Assembly: GCA_021777285.1 (NCBI GenBank)
Contig: JAJYDR010000049.1
Location: forward strand, 1-14,976
Direction of reading: 5' to 3'
Origin: Actinomycetes bacterium
Lineage (GTDB): Bacteria; Actinomycetota; Acidimicrobiia; Acidimicrobiales; RAAP-2
Length of the DNA stretch: 14,976 nt
The position numbers and the translations under genes are program-made. This document shows positions 6,104 to 13,070 of this stretch, one piece after another (position 1 is the stretch's first letter; each line of letters opens with the position of its first letter). The notes under the pieces are model-generated. The model had not been told where the DNA came from. It was given only the letters and a program-made list of their open reading frames with translations, and searched no databases.

Positions 6104-8043
6104 TGGCCTGGGGCGGCGGATTCGGCGGGTTCGGTGGCGGCGGTCACCGCAGCGCCACCGACAACGGGCTGCCCTTCGGGGGGATCCCCAGTGAGTTGAT
6201 GGGCGAGGCGACCAAACTGCTCGCGACTGAGCCGCACCACGAGCCCGCCAACCTCACGTTCACCCAGCGCCCCTCGGGGAAAGAACGCCAACACCTCAGC
6301 CTCACGCGCCTCGTCGGGCGCTACCCGGGCTACCTCTACGGCGGCTCGCTGCTCGTGATCGCCATCAGCCTCGTTCTCCAGGCCGGCCCGAAGCTGACCG
6401 AGTACGCGATCAACCACGGCATGGTCCCGGGTCACCATTCGCTCGGGGTCATCGCCGTCTGCGGCGCGCTCTACCTCGTCTTGGCACTCGCGAGCGTCTA
6501 CCTCCAGCGCGCCCAGGTCGATGTCACCGGCCGACTCGCGTCGCGCGTCATGCACGACCTGCGCATCCGGGTCTTCACCCACCTCCAGCGACTCAGCCTG
6601 GGCTTCTTCACCGACGAGAAGGCCGGTGTCCTGATGAGCCGGATGACCAGTGACATCGAGAACCTCCAACAGCTCGTCCAGGACGGCATCAGCCAGTTCG
6701 CGATCCAGGGGCTGACCATGGTGGTCATCACCGTGATCCTGTTCACAACCAACGTGACCCTCGCGTCGTGGACTGTCCTGATGGTCGTGCCGCTGCTCTT
6801 CGTCTTCTCCATCTGGTTCCACCGCGCGAGCGAGCGCGGCTACCTGCGCACCCGTGACCGGATCGCGAACGTGCTCGCCGACCTGTCCGAGTCGCTCTAC
6901 GGCATCCGCGTCGTGACGGCCAACAACCGCCAGCGCCGCAATATCCGCAACCACCGCCACGTCGTGGGCGCCTACCGAGACGCCAACCTCTACACGGGGC
7001 GCGTCAGCAGCATCTACGGTCCGTCCACGGTCATGATCGGCATCCTCGGCCAGGGTCTCCTGCTCGCCATCGGCGGCCGGCTGGTGCTCGAGCACAAGCT
7101 CACCATCGGTGCCCTGATCGCCTTCTTCCTCTACCTCAATCGATTCTTCTCGCCTATTCAGCTGCTCGTCCAGCAGTACAACGCGCTCCAGCAGGGCCGC
7201 TCCTCGATCACAAGGTTGCGCGAGCTGCTCGAGACTCGCCCGAGCGTGGACGAGGAGGTGAACGCGACCGATCTCGAACAGGTCGAGGGCCGCATCACCT
7301 TCGACCACGTGAGCTTCGGCTACGACCCCGATCGGCCGGTGCTCACCGACGTCGACTTAGAGATCGCCCCCGGGGAGTCCGTGGCCTTCGTCGGTCCGAC
7401 TGGCGCGGGCAAGTCGACCATCGCGAAGCTGGCGAACCGCTTCTATGACCCGACCTCGGGTCGGGTGCTCATCGACGGCGTCGACGTGCGAAACGTCACG
7501 CTGCGCTCGCTGCGTTCCCAGGTCGGCGTCGTGCCCCAAGAGCCCTTCCTCTTCGCGGGGTCGATCCGGACCAACCTCGCCTTCGGCCGCCCCGAGGCGA
7601 CCGACGAGGAGATCGAGCGGGCGATCGACGTCGTGGGACTACGCGACCTGGTCGACCGGCTGCCCGACGGCATCGGCACCGAGGTCCACGAGCGCGGCCA
7701 GACGCTCTCGGCCGGCGAGCGCCAGCTGCTCGCGCTCGCGCGCGCCTTCCTCGCGGGGCCGCGCATCCTCATCCTCGACGAGGCGACGTCCTCGCTCGAC
7801 CTGCAGAGCGAGACCGTGGTCGAGCAGGCCCTCGACCGGATTCTCGAGGGTCGTTCGGCGATCCTCATCGCGCACCGACTGACCACCGCCCAGCGGGCGG
7901 ACCGCATCGTCGTGGTCGACCACGGCGGCGTCGTCGAGTCGGGCACACCGAACGAACTGCTCGCGGCCGGCGGCGCCTACGCGACGATGTTCGCCGCGTG
8001 GCTCGCCTCGGGTGGCCGTGACGCCAGCCGGAGCGTCAACTAG
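6103..8043 (+). CDS. ABC exporter subunit 2 (catalytic-site half), TMD-NBD fusion
   Basis: Partner half-transporter of 646 residues, translated from ATG 6103, which shares its A with the TGA of subunit 1, so the two are translationally coupled. It has a glycine-rich start (WGGGFGGFGGGG, residues 3-14), then a cytoplasmic lead of about 70 residues, six membrane helices and an ATPase. Motifs are Walker A GPTGAGKST (431-439, K437), Q-loop Q479 (VPQEPFLF), Walker B D559 with canonical catalytic E560, and switch H591. The signature is altered to LSAGE (535-539). Pairing LSAGE with the degenerate Walker B of subunit 1 yields one weak and one active ATP site. The stop TAG overlaps the stop of the opposing LLM gene within CTAG. 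Substrate unknown. Confidence 0.93.
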   Translation: MAWGGGFGGFGGGGHRSATDNGLPFGGIPSELMGEATKLLATEPHHEPANLTFTQRPSGKERQHLSLTRLVGRYPGYLYGGSLLVIAISLVLQAGPKLTEYAINHGMVPGHHSLGVIAVCGALYLVLALASVYLQRAQVDVTGRLASRVMHDLRIRVFTHLQRLSLGFFTDEKAGVLMSRMTSDIENLQQLVQDGISQFAIQGLTMVVITVILFTTNVTLASWTVLMVVPLLFVFSIWFHRASERGYLRTRDRIANVLADLSESLYGIRVVTANNRQRRNIRNHRHVVGAYRDANLYTGRVSSIYGPSTVMIGILGQGLLLAIGGRLVLEHKLTIGALIAFFLYLNRFFSPIQLLVQQYNALQQGRSSITRLRELLETRPSVDEEVNATDLEQVEGRITFDHVSFGYDPDRPVLTDVDLEIAPGESVAFVGPTGAGKSTIAKLANRFYDPTSGRVLIDGVDVRNVTLRSLRSQVGVVPQEPFLFAGSIRTNLAFGRPEATDEEIERAIDVVGLRDLVDRLPDGIGTEVHERGQTLSAGERQLLALARAFLAGPRILILDEATSSLDLQSETVVEQALDRILEGRSAILIAHRLTTAQRADRIVVVDHGGVVESGTPNELLAAGGAYATMFAAWLASGGRDASRSVN

Positions 8044-9089
8044 TCGACCATCGAGCGCACGGCCTCGATCAAGGACGCCGCGCTCTGGCCGGGCTGAGCG
8101 AGGGGATGGACCTGCAAGTGGGTGACCCCCGCCTCGGCGAAGGCCGCCACCCGTTCAGCGACGTAACTCGCCGGTCCGCACAGCGTGGTCAGTTCGAGGA
8201 ACTCGGCCGGCACCGCCGCCTCGGCCTCGCGCTTCTTGCCCGCCAAGTAGAGGTCCTGGATCTCGGCCGCCTCGCGTTCGAAGCCGTAGCGGATGGCGAG
8301 TTCGTTGTAGAAGTTCTTGCCCTTGGCGCCCATCCCGCCCACGTAGAGCGCTACCATCGAGCGCTGCAGTTCGCGCAGCGCGATGATCTCCTCGCCCTCG
8401 CCGATGGCGAGCAACCCGCCCGCTGTGATCATGAGCTCGCCGAGCGCCGGGTCACGCTTGGCCCGACCCGCGGCCAGTGCGTCGCCCCAGACGTCCTTCG
8501 CGCGCTCGGGGATGAACAGGATAGGTATCCAGCCGTCGGCGATCTCGGCGGTGAGCGACACGTTCTTCTCGCCCAGTGACGCAATCCACACCGGAATCGC
8601 CGGTCGCACCGGGTGGGCGATGATCTTGAGCGGCTTGCCCAGCCCCGTCCCCTGCGCCGGCGGCAGGGGCAGGGTGAAGTACTTGCCGTGATGTTCGAGG
8701 GGCGCCTCGCGGCGCCACACGTCGCGACAGATTGACACGATCTCCCGGGTGCGCCCGAGCGGGTTGACGTAGGGCACGCCGTGGAAGCCCTCGATGACCT
8801 GGGGACCCGAGGCGCCGAGACCGAGGTGGAACCGCCCGTCCGAAAGCGCGTCTATGCCCGCCGCGGTCATCGCGATCAGCGTCGGCGTGCGTGTGTAGAT
8901 AGGCAGGATCGCCGCGCCGATCTCGACGCGTTCGGTGAGCGCCGCGAGGTAACCCATCAGCGACGGACTGTCGAACCCGTAGGCCTCGGCGACCCAGACC
9001 AGGTCCAGTCCCGCCCGCTCCATCTCGGTCACGTCTGCGGCGGCCTGCTTGAACCCACCCGCGTAACTGAGCATCGTAGAGATCTTCAC
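8040..9089 (-). CDS. LLM-class flavin/F420-dependent oxidoreductase
   Basis: Luciferase-like TIM-barrel oxidoreductase of 349 residues, cytoplasmic. Family features in order are an N-terminal MKISTMLSYAGG strand, ERAGLDLVWVAEAYGFDSP (about 25-43), ERVEIGAAILPIYTRTP, the DGRFHLGLGASGPQVIEGFHG segment (about 84-104) and the late PVWIASLGEKNVSLTAEIADG stretch. The length and these motifs resemble actinobacterial F420-dependent members of the methylenetetrahydromethanopterin-reductase-like group; an FMN-dependent monooxygenase cannot be excluded. The start is GTG 9089, preceded by GAAGGGAC as a plausible ribosome site and a TACGCT -10 box 24 bases upstream. The substrate is not predictable, and neighbours give no clear pathway. 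Confidence 0.88.
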   Translation of the reverse strand: MKISTMLSYAGGFKQAAADVTEMERAGLDLVWVAEAYGFDSPSLMGYLAALTERVEIGAAILPIYTRTPTLIAMTAAGIDALSDGRFHLGLGASGPQVIEGFHGVPYVNPLGRTREIVSICRDVWRREAPLEHHGKYFTLPLPPAQGTGLGKPLKIIAHPVRPAIPVWIASLGEKNVSLTAEIADGWIPILFIPERAKDVWGDALAAGRAKRDPALGELMITAGGLLAIGEGEEIIALRELQRSMVALYVGGMGAKGKNFYNELAIRYGFEREAAEIQDLYLAGKKREAEAAVPAEFLELTTLCGPASYVAERVAAFAEAGVTHLQVHPLAQPGQSAASLIEAVRSMVD

Positions 9090-9113
9090 GCTCGTCCCTT
9101 CACCCGATTCGTC

Positions 9114-9119
9114 AGCGTA
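9114..9119 (-). promoter_or_regulatory. -10 box of the LLM oxidoreductase gene
   Basis: TACGCT on the minus strand, 24 bases before GTG 9089. Expected transcription start is about 9107, leaving a short leader that carries GAAGGGAC as a ribosome site. Confidence 0.5.
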
Positions 9120-9154
9120 CCGGACCGTGACGCACTGGTCCGAGTTGCGTGTCC

Positions 9155-9160
9155 TACGCT
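9155..9160 (+). promoter_or_regulatory. -10 box of the Glu/Leu/Phe/Val dehydrogenase gene
   Basis: TACGCT on the plus strand, 49 bases before GTG 9210. The leader of about 43 bases includes a small 6-bp hairpin (GCTCTC 9179-9184 with GAGAGC 9188-9193) directly before AAAGG. It is back to back with the LLM -10 box, 35 bases between the two. Confidence 0.5.
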
Positions 9161-9209
9161 GGTAGCGAGGGCACCAAGGCTCTCACCGAGAGCAAAGGCT
9201 GGTGACAAC

Positions 9210-10484
9210 GTGGTCACACGTCCCAATGAAGCACCCCCGCACGAATTCAATCCGTGGTTGCGGGTGGTATCGCTGATCGAGGAGGCCGGGCACTTGCTCG
9301 GGCTGCACGACGACATGATCACGAGGATCGTCACACCCGAACGGATCCTCGAGGTCGCCGTGCCCGTACGCATGGACGGCGGTGACGTGCGCATGTTCAC
9401 GGGCTGGCGCATCCAGCACGACACCTCACGCGGCCCGGGCAAGGGCGGCATCCGCTTCCACCCGAGTGTGAACGCCGACGAGATCGCGGCGCTGAGCGCC
9501 GACATGTCGATCAAGTGCGCGGTCGTCAACATCCCCTACGGCGGGGCCAAGGGCGGCGTGCGTGTCGACCCGGCGACGCTCTCGCGCGCCGAGCTCGAGC
9601 GGCTCACCCGCCGCTACGCCTTCTCGATCGCGCCGATGATCGGACCCGACCGCGACATCCCGGCTCCCGACATCAACACCGACTTCCAGGTGATGAGTTG
9701 GATCATGGACACGGTCTCGATGCTTCGCGGTCACAACACGCCCGGCGTCGTCACCGGCAAGCCGCTCTCGATCGGCGGCAGTCTCGGTCACGCCGGGGCG
9801 ACGTCGCTGGGCGTGACCATCGTCACGACGGCGTTACTCCAGCGCATGGGCCGCATGGCCAACGAACAGCGCGTCGTCATCCAGGGCTACGGAAAGGTTG
9901 GCGCTCCGCTAGTGAAGTTGCTGAGCGACCGCGGCATGAAGGTCGTAGGTATCGCCGACGTGCGTGGCGCGATCCACGTGCCCGACGGGATCAACCCCTC
10001 GACCCTGGCCGCACACTTCGCCGAAGCCGGAACGGTGGTCGGCTACCCCGGCAGTGAGACGATCCCCGCTGAGGACCTGTTCACACTGCCCAGTGACATC
10101 GCAATCCCCGCGGCACTTGGCGGTGTCATCACTGAGCAGGTCGCCGAGACGATGAGCGCCTCGATCATGGTCGAGGCCGCCAACGGCCCCACGACCGGCG
10201 AGGGCGCGGCGATCCTCGCGAGTCGCAACGTCCCGGTTATCCCCGACGTCCTCGCGAACGCCGGTGGCGTGGTCGCCTCGTACTTTGAGTGGGCCCAGGA
10301 CCTCCAGGGGTTCATGTGGGAGCCGGAACTCTTCCAGCAACGCCTCGAGAAGACCATGAGCGACGCCTTCAACCACATCTGGAAGCGCCACCAGGAGCTG
10401 AACGTGACACTGCGCGAGACGGCCATCGCCGTCGGGGTGGAACGGATCGCCGAGGCGACCGAAGTCCGGGGCCTGTTCCCCTGA
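9210..10484 (+). CDS. Glu/Leu/Phe/Val dehydrogenase (glutamate dehydrogenase type)
   Basis: NAD(P)-linked amino-acid dehydrogenase, most likely interconverting glutamate and 2-oxoglutarate with ammonia. The 424-residue length is normal for the hexameric GDH class. The substrate domain shows HDTSRGPGKGGIRFHPSV (K78), K102 in MSIKCAV and the catalytic lysine K114 in PYGGAKGGVRVDP. The Rossmann domain carries GYGKVG (226-231). EAANGPTTGEGAAIL and NAGGVVASYFEW follow as in GDH. The specific amino acid cannot be fixed by eye; leucine or phenylalanine dehydrogenases share the fold but are usually shorter. GTG 9210 is preferred: codons upstream run into the divergent LLM gene, and AAAGG lies about 11 bases before it. 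A perfect hairpin ends the unit. Confidence 0.9.
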   Translation: MVTRPNEAPPHEFNPWLRVVSLIEEAGHLLGLHDDMITRIVTPERILEVAVPVRMDGGDVRMFTGWRIQHDTSRGPGKGGIRFHPSVNADEIAALSADMSIKCAVVNIPYGGAKGGVRVDPATLSRAELERLTRRYAFSIAPMIGPDRDIPAPDINTDFQVMSWIMDTVSMLRGHNTPGVVTGKPLSIGGSLGHAGATSLGVTIVTTALLQRMGRMANEQRVVIQGYGKVGAPLVKLLSDRGMKVVGIADVRGAIHVPDGINPSTLAAHFAEAGTVVGYPGSETIPAEDLFTLPSDIAIPAALGGVITEQVAETMSASIMVEAANGPTTGEGAAILASRNVPVIPDVLANAGGVVASYFEWAQDLQGFMWEPELFQQRLEKTMSDAFNHIWKRHQELNVTLRETAIAVGVERIAEATEVRGLFP

Positions 10485-10500
10485 ACGTCTGATCGATGCC

Positions 10501-10543
10501 GAACGCTGGCGCCACGACGCAGCACGTCGTGGCGCCAGCGTTC
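10501..10543 (+). terminator. Perfect 19-bp terminator hairpin after the dehydrogenase gene
   Basis: Bases 10501-10519 pair without mismatch with 10525-10543 around a 5-base CAGCA loop, starting 16 bases after the stop. The following bases (GTGCGTATCG) contain no T-tract, so this is a hairpin-only terminator type, or it needs a factor. Confidence 0.8.
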
Positions 10544-10582
10544 GTGCGTATCGTCGCCACCGATCCGTCGTCGAGACGGCGA

Positions 10583-10588
10583 TAGCGT
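10583..10588 (+). promoter_or_regulatory. -10 box before the leader ORF and PLP-enzyme gene
   Basis: TAGCGT followed by GACGAG and GTG 10595, the same 6-base gap as at the other leaderless starts here. The octamer GGCGATAG occurs at 10578-10585, overlapping this box, and again at 10597-10604; it could be an operator, but that is a guess. Confidence 0.5.
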
Positions 10589-10594
10589 GACGAG

Positions 10595-10651
10595 GTGGCG
10601 ATAGACCACCCCGGTTCGCCCGACGGACCGCCCGACGAAAGGACGACATGA
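10595..10651 (+). CDS. Candidate 18-codon leaderless leader peptide
   Basis: GTG 10595 opens a frame encoding MAIDHPGSPDGPPDERTT and ending in TGA 10649-10651. That stop overlaps the ATG of the PLP-enzyme gene as ATGA. The GTG sits 6 bases after TAGCGT, matching other leaderless starts in the window. The ribosome site AAAGGA of the next gene lies inside its last codons, so translation of the leader would carry ribosomes to the downstream start. The composition (P, D, G) shows no run of one amino acid as in classic attenuator peptides. It may only serve coupling, or may not be translated at all. Confidence 0.4.
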   Translation: MAIDHPGSPDGPPDERTT

Positions 10652-11928
10652 GCGACCCAGGAGAGAAGCCCGAGTCCATCGAGCCGGCAAGCGTTGCCCG
10701 TCGGCCGTTCCCGGCGCGGGGACAGTCGGCCGCGGCGGTGTTCGCCGACCTCTTCGAGCGCAAGACCCGAGACGCCGACTGGCAACGCGGACGAACCTTC
10801 AACCTCGTCTACCCAACCGGCCGGGCCGACGTCGACCGGGTCCTCACCGAGGCCAACAACGCCTACCTGTTCGAGAACGCCCTCAACCCCACGCGGTTCC
10901 CCAGCCTCGGCACCATGCAGGCCGAGGTGCTCGAGATGGTCTCGTCACTCGTCAACGCGCCACCGAGCGCCGGGGCGGGCTTCTCCGCCGGTGGCACCGA
11001 GTCGATCCTGCTCTCGGTCTTGGTCAGTCGCGAGCGCGGACGCGTCGAACGCGGGATCACCGACCCCAACATCGTCTTTCCCTCCTCAGCCCACCCCGCC
11101 TTCGCCAAGGCGGCCTTCTACCTCGGCCTCGAGGCGCGCGCGACCCCCCTCACGGACGAATTCACCGCCGACGTCGATGGGCTCTTCAAGCGTGTCGACG
11201 AGAACACGGTCTTGATCGTGGGCTCGGCCTACGGCTTCCCCCACGGCGTGATCGACCCCATCGAGGAGCTCTCGAGCCGGGCCCTCGCCCTCGGGATCCC
11301 GTTTCACTCCGACACCTGCATCGGCAGCTTCGTCCTGCCGTTCATGGAGCGGCTCGGCCACGTAGTCCCGCCCTACGACTTTCGTCTGCCCGGGGTCACC
11401 CAGATGTCCTGTGACATCCACAAGTACGGCTACGTGACCAAGGGCGCGTCGGTGATCGTCTACCGCGACGCCGACTGGCTCAGCCACCAGATCTTCGACT
11501 ACGACGTGTGGCCGCCGGGCCGTTACCGCAACGCCTCGGTCGCGGGCGCCCGGGCGGCGAGCCCGGTGGCTGCGTCCTGGGCGCTGCTCAACTACCTGGG
11601 TGAGGACGGCTACACCGAGATCATGCGCGACCTGCTCGAGACGACGCGCCGGTTCCGCGACGGGGTGAGCGCCCTGCCCGGTCTGTCGATCCTCGGCGCC
11701 TCGATTGGCCCGCTGCTGTCCTTCACCTCGACGCAAGACGACATCTTCGCCATCGCCGACGTCATGGACGCGCTCGGCTGGCACCTCAACCGCGTGCACA
11801 ACCCCTCGGGCGTACAGATGATGATCGCGCCGATCCACGGCACCCACGTCGAGGAGTTCCTCGGCGATCTCGCCGAGGCGGTCGCGCACCACGGCACGGC
11901 CCGTTCGACCATGGTCGGCTACACCTGA
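10648..11928 (+). CDS. PLP-dependent decarboxylase/lyase, sphingosine-1-phosphate lyase-like
   Basis: Fold-type I PLP enzyme of 426 residues in the group II decarboxylase superfamily. Motifs resemble sphingosine-1-phosphate lyase more than bacterial GadB: NPTRFPSLGTMQAEVLEM (80-97), SAGGTESILLSV (113-124), H149 as likely cofactor-stacking residue, D222 in FHSDTCIGS, and the cofactor lysine K259 in SCDIHKYGYVTKGAS. Unlike eukaryotic S1P lyases, it has no N-terminal membrane helix, so it should be soluble. The substrate is unknown: a phosphorylated amino alcohol, or an amino acid such as glutamate, tyrosine or aspartate. The preceding glutamate-type dehydrogenase is cut off by a terminator, so a shared pathway is only a guess. 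ATG 10648 is supported by AAAGGA six bases upstream and by the overlapping leader stop. Confidence 0.85.
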   Translation: MSDPGEKPESIEPASVARRPFPARGQSAAAVFADLFERKTRDADWQRGRTFNLVYPTGRADVDRVLTEANNAYLFENALNPTRFPSLGTMQAEVLEMVSSLVNAPPSAGAGFSAGGTESILLSVLVSRERGRVERGITDPNIVFPSSAHPAFAKAAFYLGLEARATPLTDEFTADVDGLFKRVDENTVLIVGSAYGFPHGVIDPIEELSSRALALGIPFHSDTCIGSFVLPFMERLGHVVPPYDFRLPGVTQMSCDIHKYGYVTKGASVIVYRDADWLSHQIFDYDVWPPGRYRNASVAGARAASPVAASWALLNYLGEDGYTEIMRDLLETTRRFRDGVSALPGLSILGASIGPLLSFTSTQDDIFAIADVMDALGWHLNRVHNPSGVQMMIAPIHGTHVEEFLGDLAEAVAHHGTARSTMVGYT

Positions 11929-11951
11929 TCGGTGGCAGTCCCCGACGCCGG

Positions 11952-11957
11952 TACGCT
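11952..11957 (+). promoter_or_regulatory. -10 box of the histidine phosphatase gene (leaderless)
   Basis: TACGCT, then 7 bases (CGATGGC), then ATG 11965. It lies in the 36-base gap after the PLP-enzyme gene, so the phosphatase probably has its own promoter as well as any read-through. Confidence 0.6.
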
Positions 11958-11964
11958 CGATGGC

Positions 11965-12555
11965 ATGCCCTCGACGATGACGCCGCCGAGTCTCGTGCTG
12001 GTGCGCCACGGGGAGACCACCTGGAACCACGACCACCTCGTCCAGGGCCACCGTGACGACGCGCAGCTCACCGAGCGCGGTGTCGCTCAGGCGCATGAGG
12101 CGGCGTCGGCCCTACGCGAATACGACCTCGACGTGATCGTCTCGAGCGACCTGCGCCGCGCGCAGCACACCGCGACGATCATTGCGAGCGGCCGCGGACT
12201 CGAGGTCGTGACCACGCCGACCTTGCGCGAGCGCGCCTACGGCGTCTACGAGGGCGGGTTCTTCGCAGACCTCCCGGTGTCCGTCGCCGGTTTCGACGGC
12301 GACGTCATCCTCGACGCCGACGCGCGACCACCGGGTGGCGAGTCGCTCAACGACCTCTACGAACGCGCCATGCGATGGCTCACCCAACTACGTCTCGACT
12401 TCGCCGGCGCACGAGTCCTCGTGGTCACCCACGGTGGGACGCTGCGGGCCATTCGCGCGGCCTGCGCGGCGACCCCGATCGCCACGACGTCGTGGTATCC
12501 GGTGGACAACGCCAGCGTGTGGTCGACCGATCTCAACGGCGACCCACTGGGTTAG
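11965..12555 (+). CDS. Histidine phosphatase superfamily protein (phosphoglycerate mutase-like)
   Basis: Phosphatase of 196 residues using a phospho-histidine intermediate. The signature VLVRHGETTWN places the nucleophile at H15 with R14 and G16. A second catalytic set follows: S60/S61-DLRRAQHTA with R64, E89 in LRERAYGVYEG, and H156 in VVTHGGTLR. The family covers cofactor-dependent mutases, alpha-ribazole phosphatase (CobC), phosphoserine and broad sugar phosphatases, and this sequence alone does not choose among them. The start is ATG 11965, 7 bases after TACGCT; a GTG at 11932 in the same frame would begin upstream of that box. A 16-bp hairpin follows the stop. Confidence 0.88.
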   Translation: MPSTMTPPSLVLVRHGETTWNHDHLVQGHRDDAQLTERGVAQAHEAASALREYDLDVIVSSDLRRAQHTATIIASGRGLEVVTTPTLRERAYGVYEGGFFADLPVSVAGFDGDVILDADARPPGGESLNDLYERAMRWLTQLRLDFAGARVLVVTHGGTLRAIRAACAATPIATTSWYPVDNASVWSTDLNGDPLG

Positions 12556-12559
12556 AACG

Positions 12560-12600
12560 CGGCTCGTCGTCCGCCCCGGCGAGTGGCGGACGACGAGCCG
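12560..12600. terminator. Bidirectional terminator hairpin (perfect 16-bp stem)
   Basis: Bases 12560-12575 pair exactly with 12585-12600 around a 9-base loop. It starts 4 bases after the phosphatase stop and also lies 59 bases past the end of the converging VOC gene. No T-tract follows on either strand. Confidence 0.8.
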
Positions 12601-12659
12601 CCGAGTCCAGCGCGCCGATCCGGTCGGGCGAAGTGGCGATGCATGACCCGTCAGATTGG

Positions 12660-13070
12660 TCAATACATCATGCGCGGGTCGGCGTAGTGCTTGAACTCGA
12701 TCAGGTTCGCCGAGGGGTCCTCGACGACGAAGGTCCGATGGACCTCGACGCGGCCCTCGAAGCGCACACTCATGGGCGCGAAGAAGGGCACGTCTCGTTG
12801 TTGGCAGAGCCGGTGGACCGCCTCGAAGTCGCCGCCTTTGCGAAACGTCACGCCGAAATGACGCGGGTAGAGCGAGCGAGCGGGGTCGACCGGTTCACTC
12901 GGGGCTGGACTCGAATGGCACACGAGCTGGTCGCCGAAGAAGTCGAGTGTGATGCGGTCGTCGTAACGACGCGCCAACTTACATCCGAGTTGGGTGACGT
13001 AGAACGCGACGGCAGCATCCAGGTCATAGGCCGGAATCGCCAGATGGAAGACGTCACGACTTTCTCTCAA
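12660..13070 (-). CDS. VOC-superfamily (glyoxalase/dioxygenase-fold) protein
   Basis: Small metal-dependent protein of 136 residues made of two beta-alpha-beta-beta-beta modules. The first begins with VFHLAIPAYDLDAAVAFY (H9) and the second with PRHFGVTF (H71); the closing VVEDPSANLIEFKHY holds E125. H9, H71 and E125 occupy the usual metal-ligand positions. The reaction is not predictable; members include glyoxalases, epimerases, dioxygenases and resistance proteins. The start is TTG 13070, read within TTGA that also forms the stop of the upstream gene, with AGGAG five bases before it. The pair should be co-transcribed and translationally coupled, so this protein likely acts with the ComA-like enzyme. 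Confidence 0.82.
   Translation of the reverse strand: MRESRDVFHLAIPAYDLDAAVAFYVTQLGCKLARRYDDRITLDFFGDQLVCHSSPAPSEPVDPARSLYPRHFGVTFRKGGDFEAVHRLCQQRDVPFFAPMSVRFEGRVEVHRTFVVEDPSANLIEFKHYADPRMMY

Noticed and set aside
6061..7308. Long minus-strand open frame (415 codons) opposite ABC subunit 2
   Set aside because: Same reason: antisense shadow of a clear ABC exporter gene.
8781..9209. In-frame extension of the dehydrogenase gene by 143 codons
   Set aside because: It is antisense to the LLM gene start and crosses the divergent promoters; dehydrogenases of this family start near the chosen GTG.
11086..12096. Minus-strand open frame of 336 codons spanning the PLP enzyme and phosphatase genes
   Set aside because: It covers two well-supported plus-strand genes and the phosphatase promoter, and has no recognisable domain.
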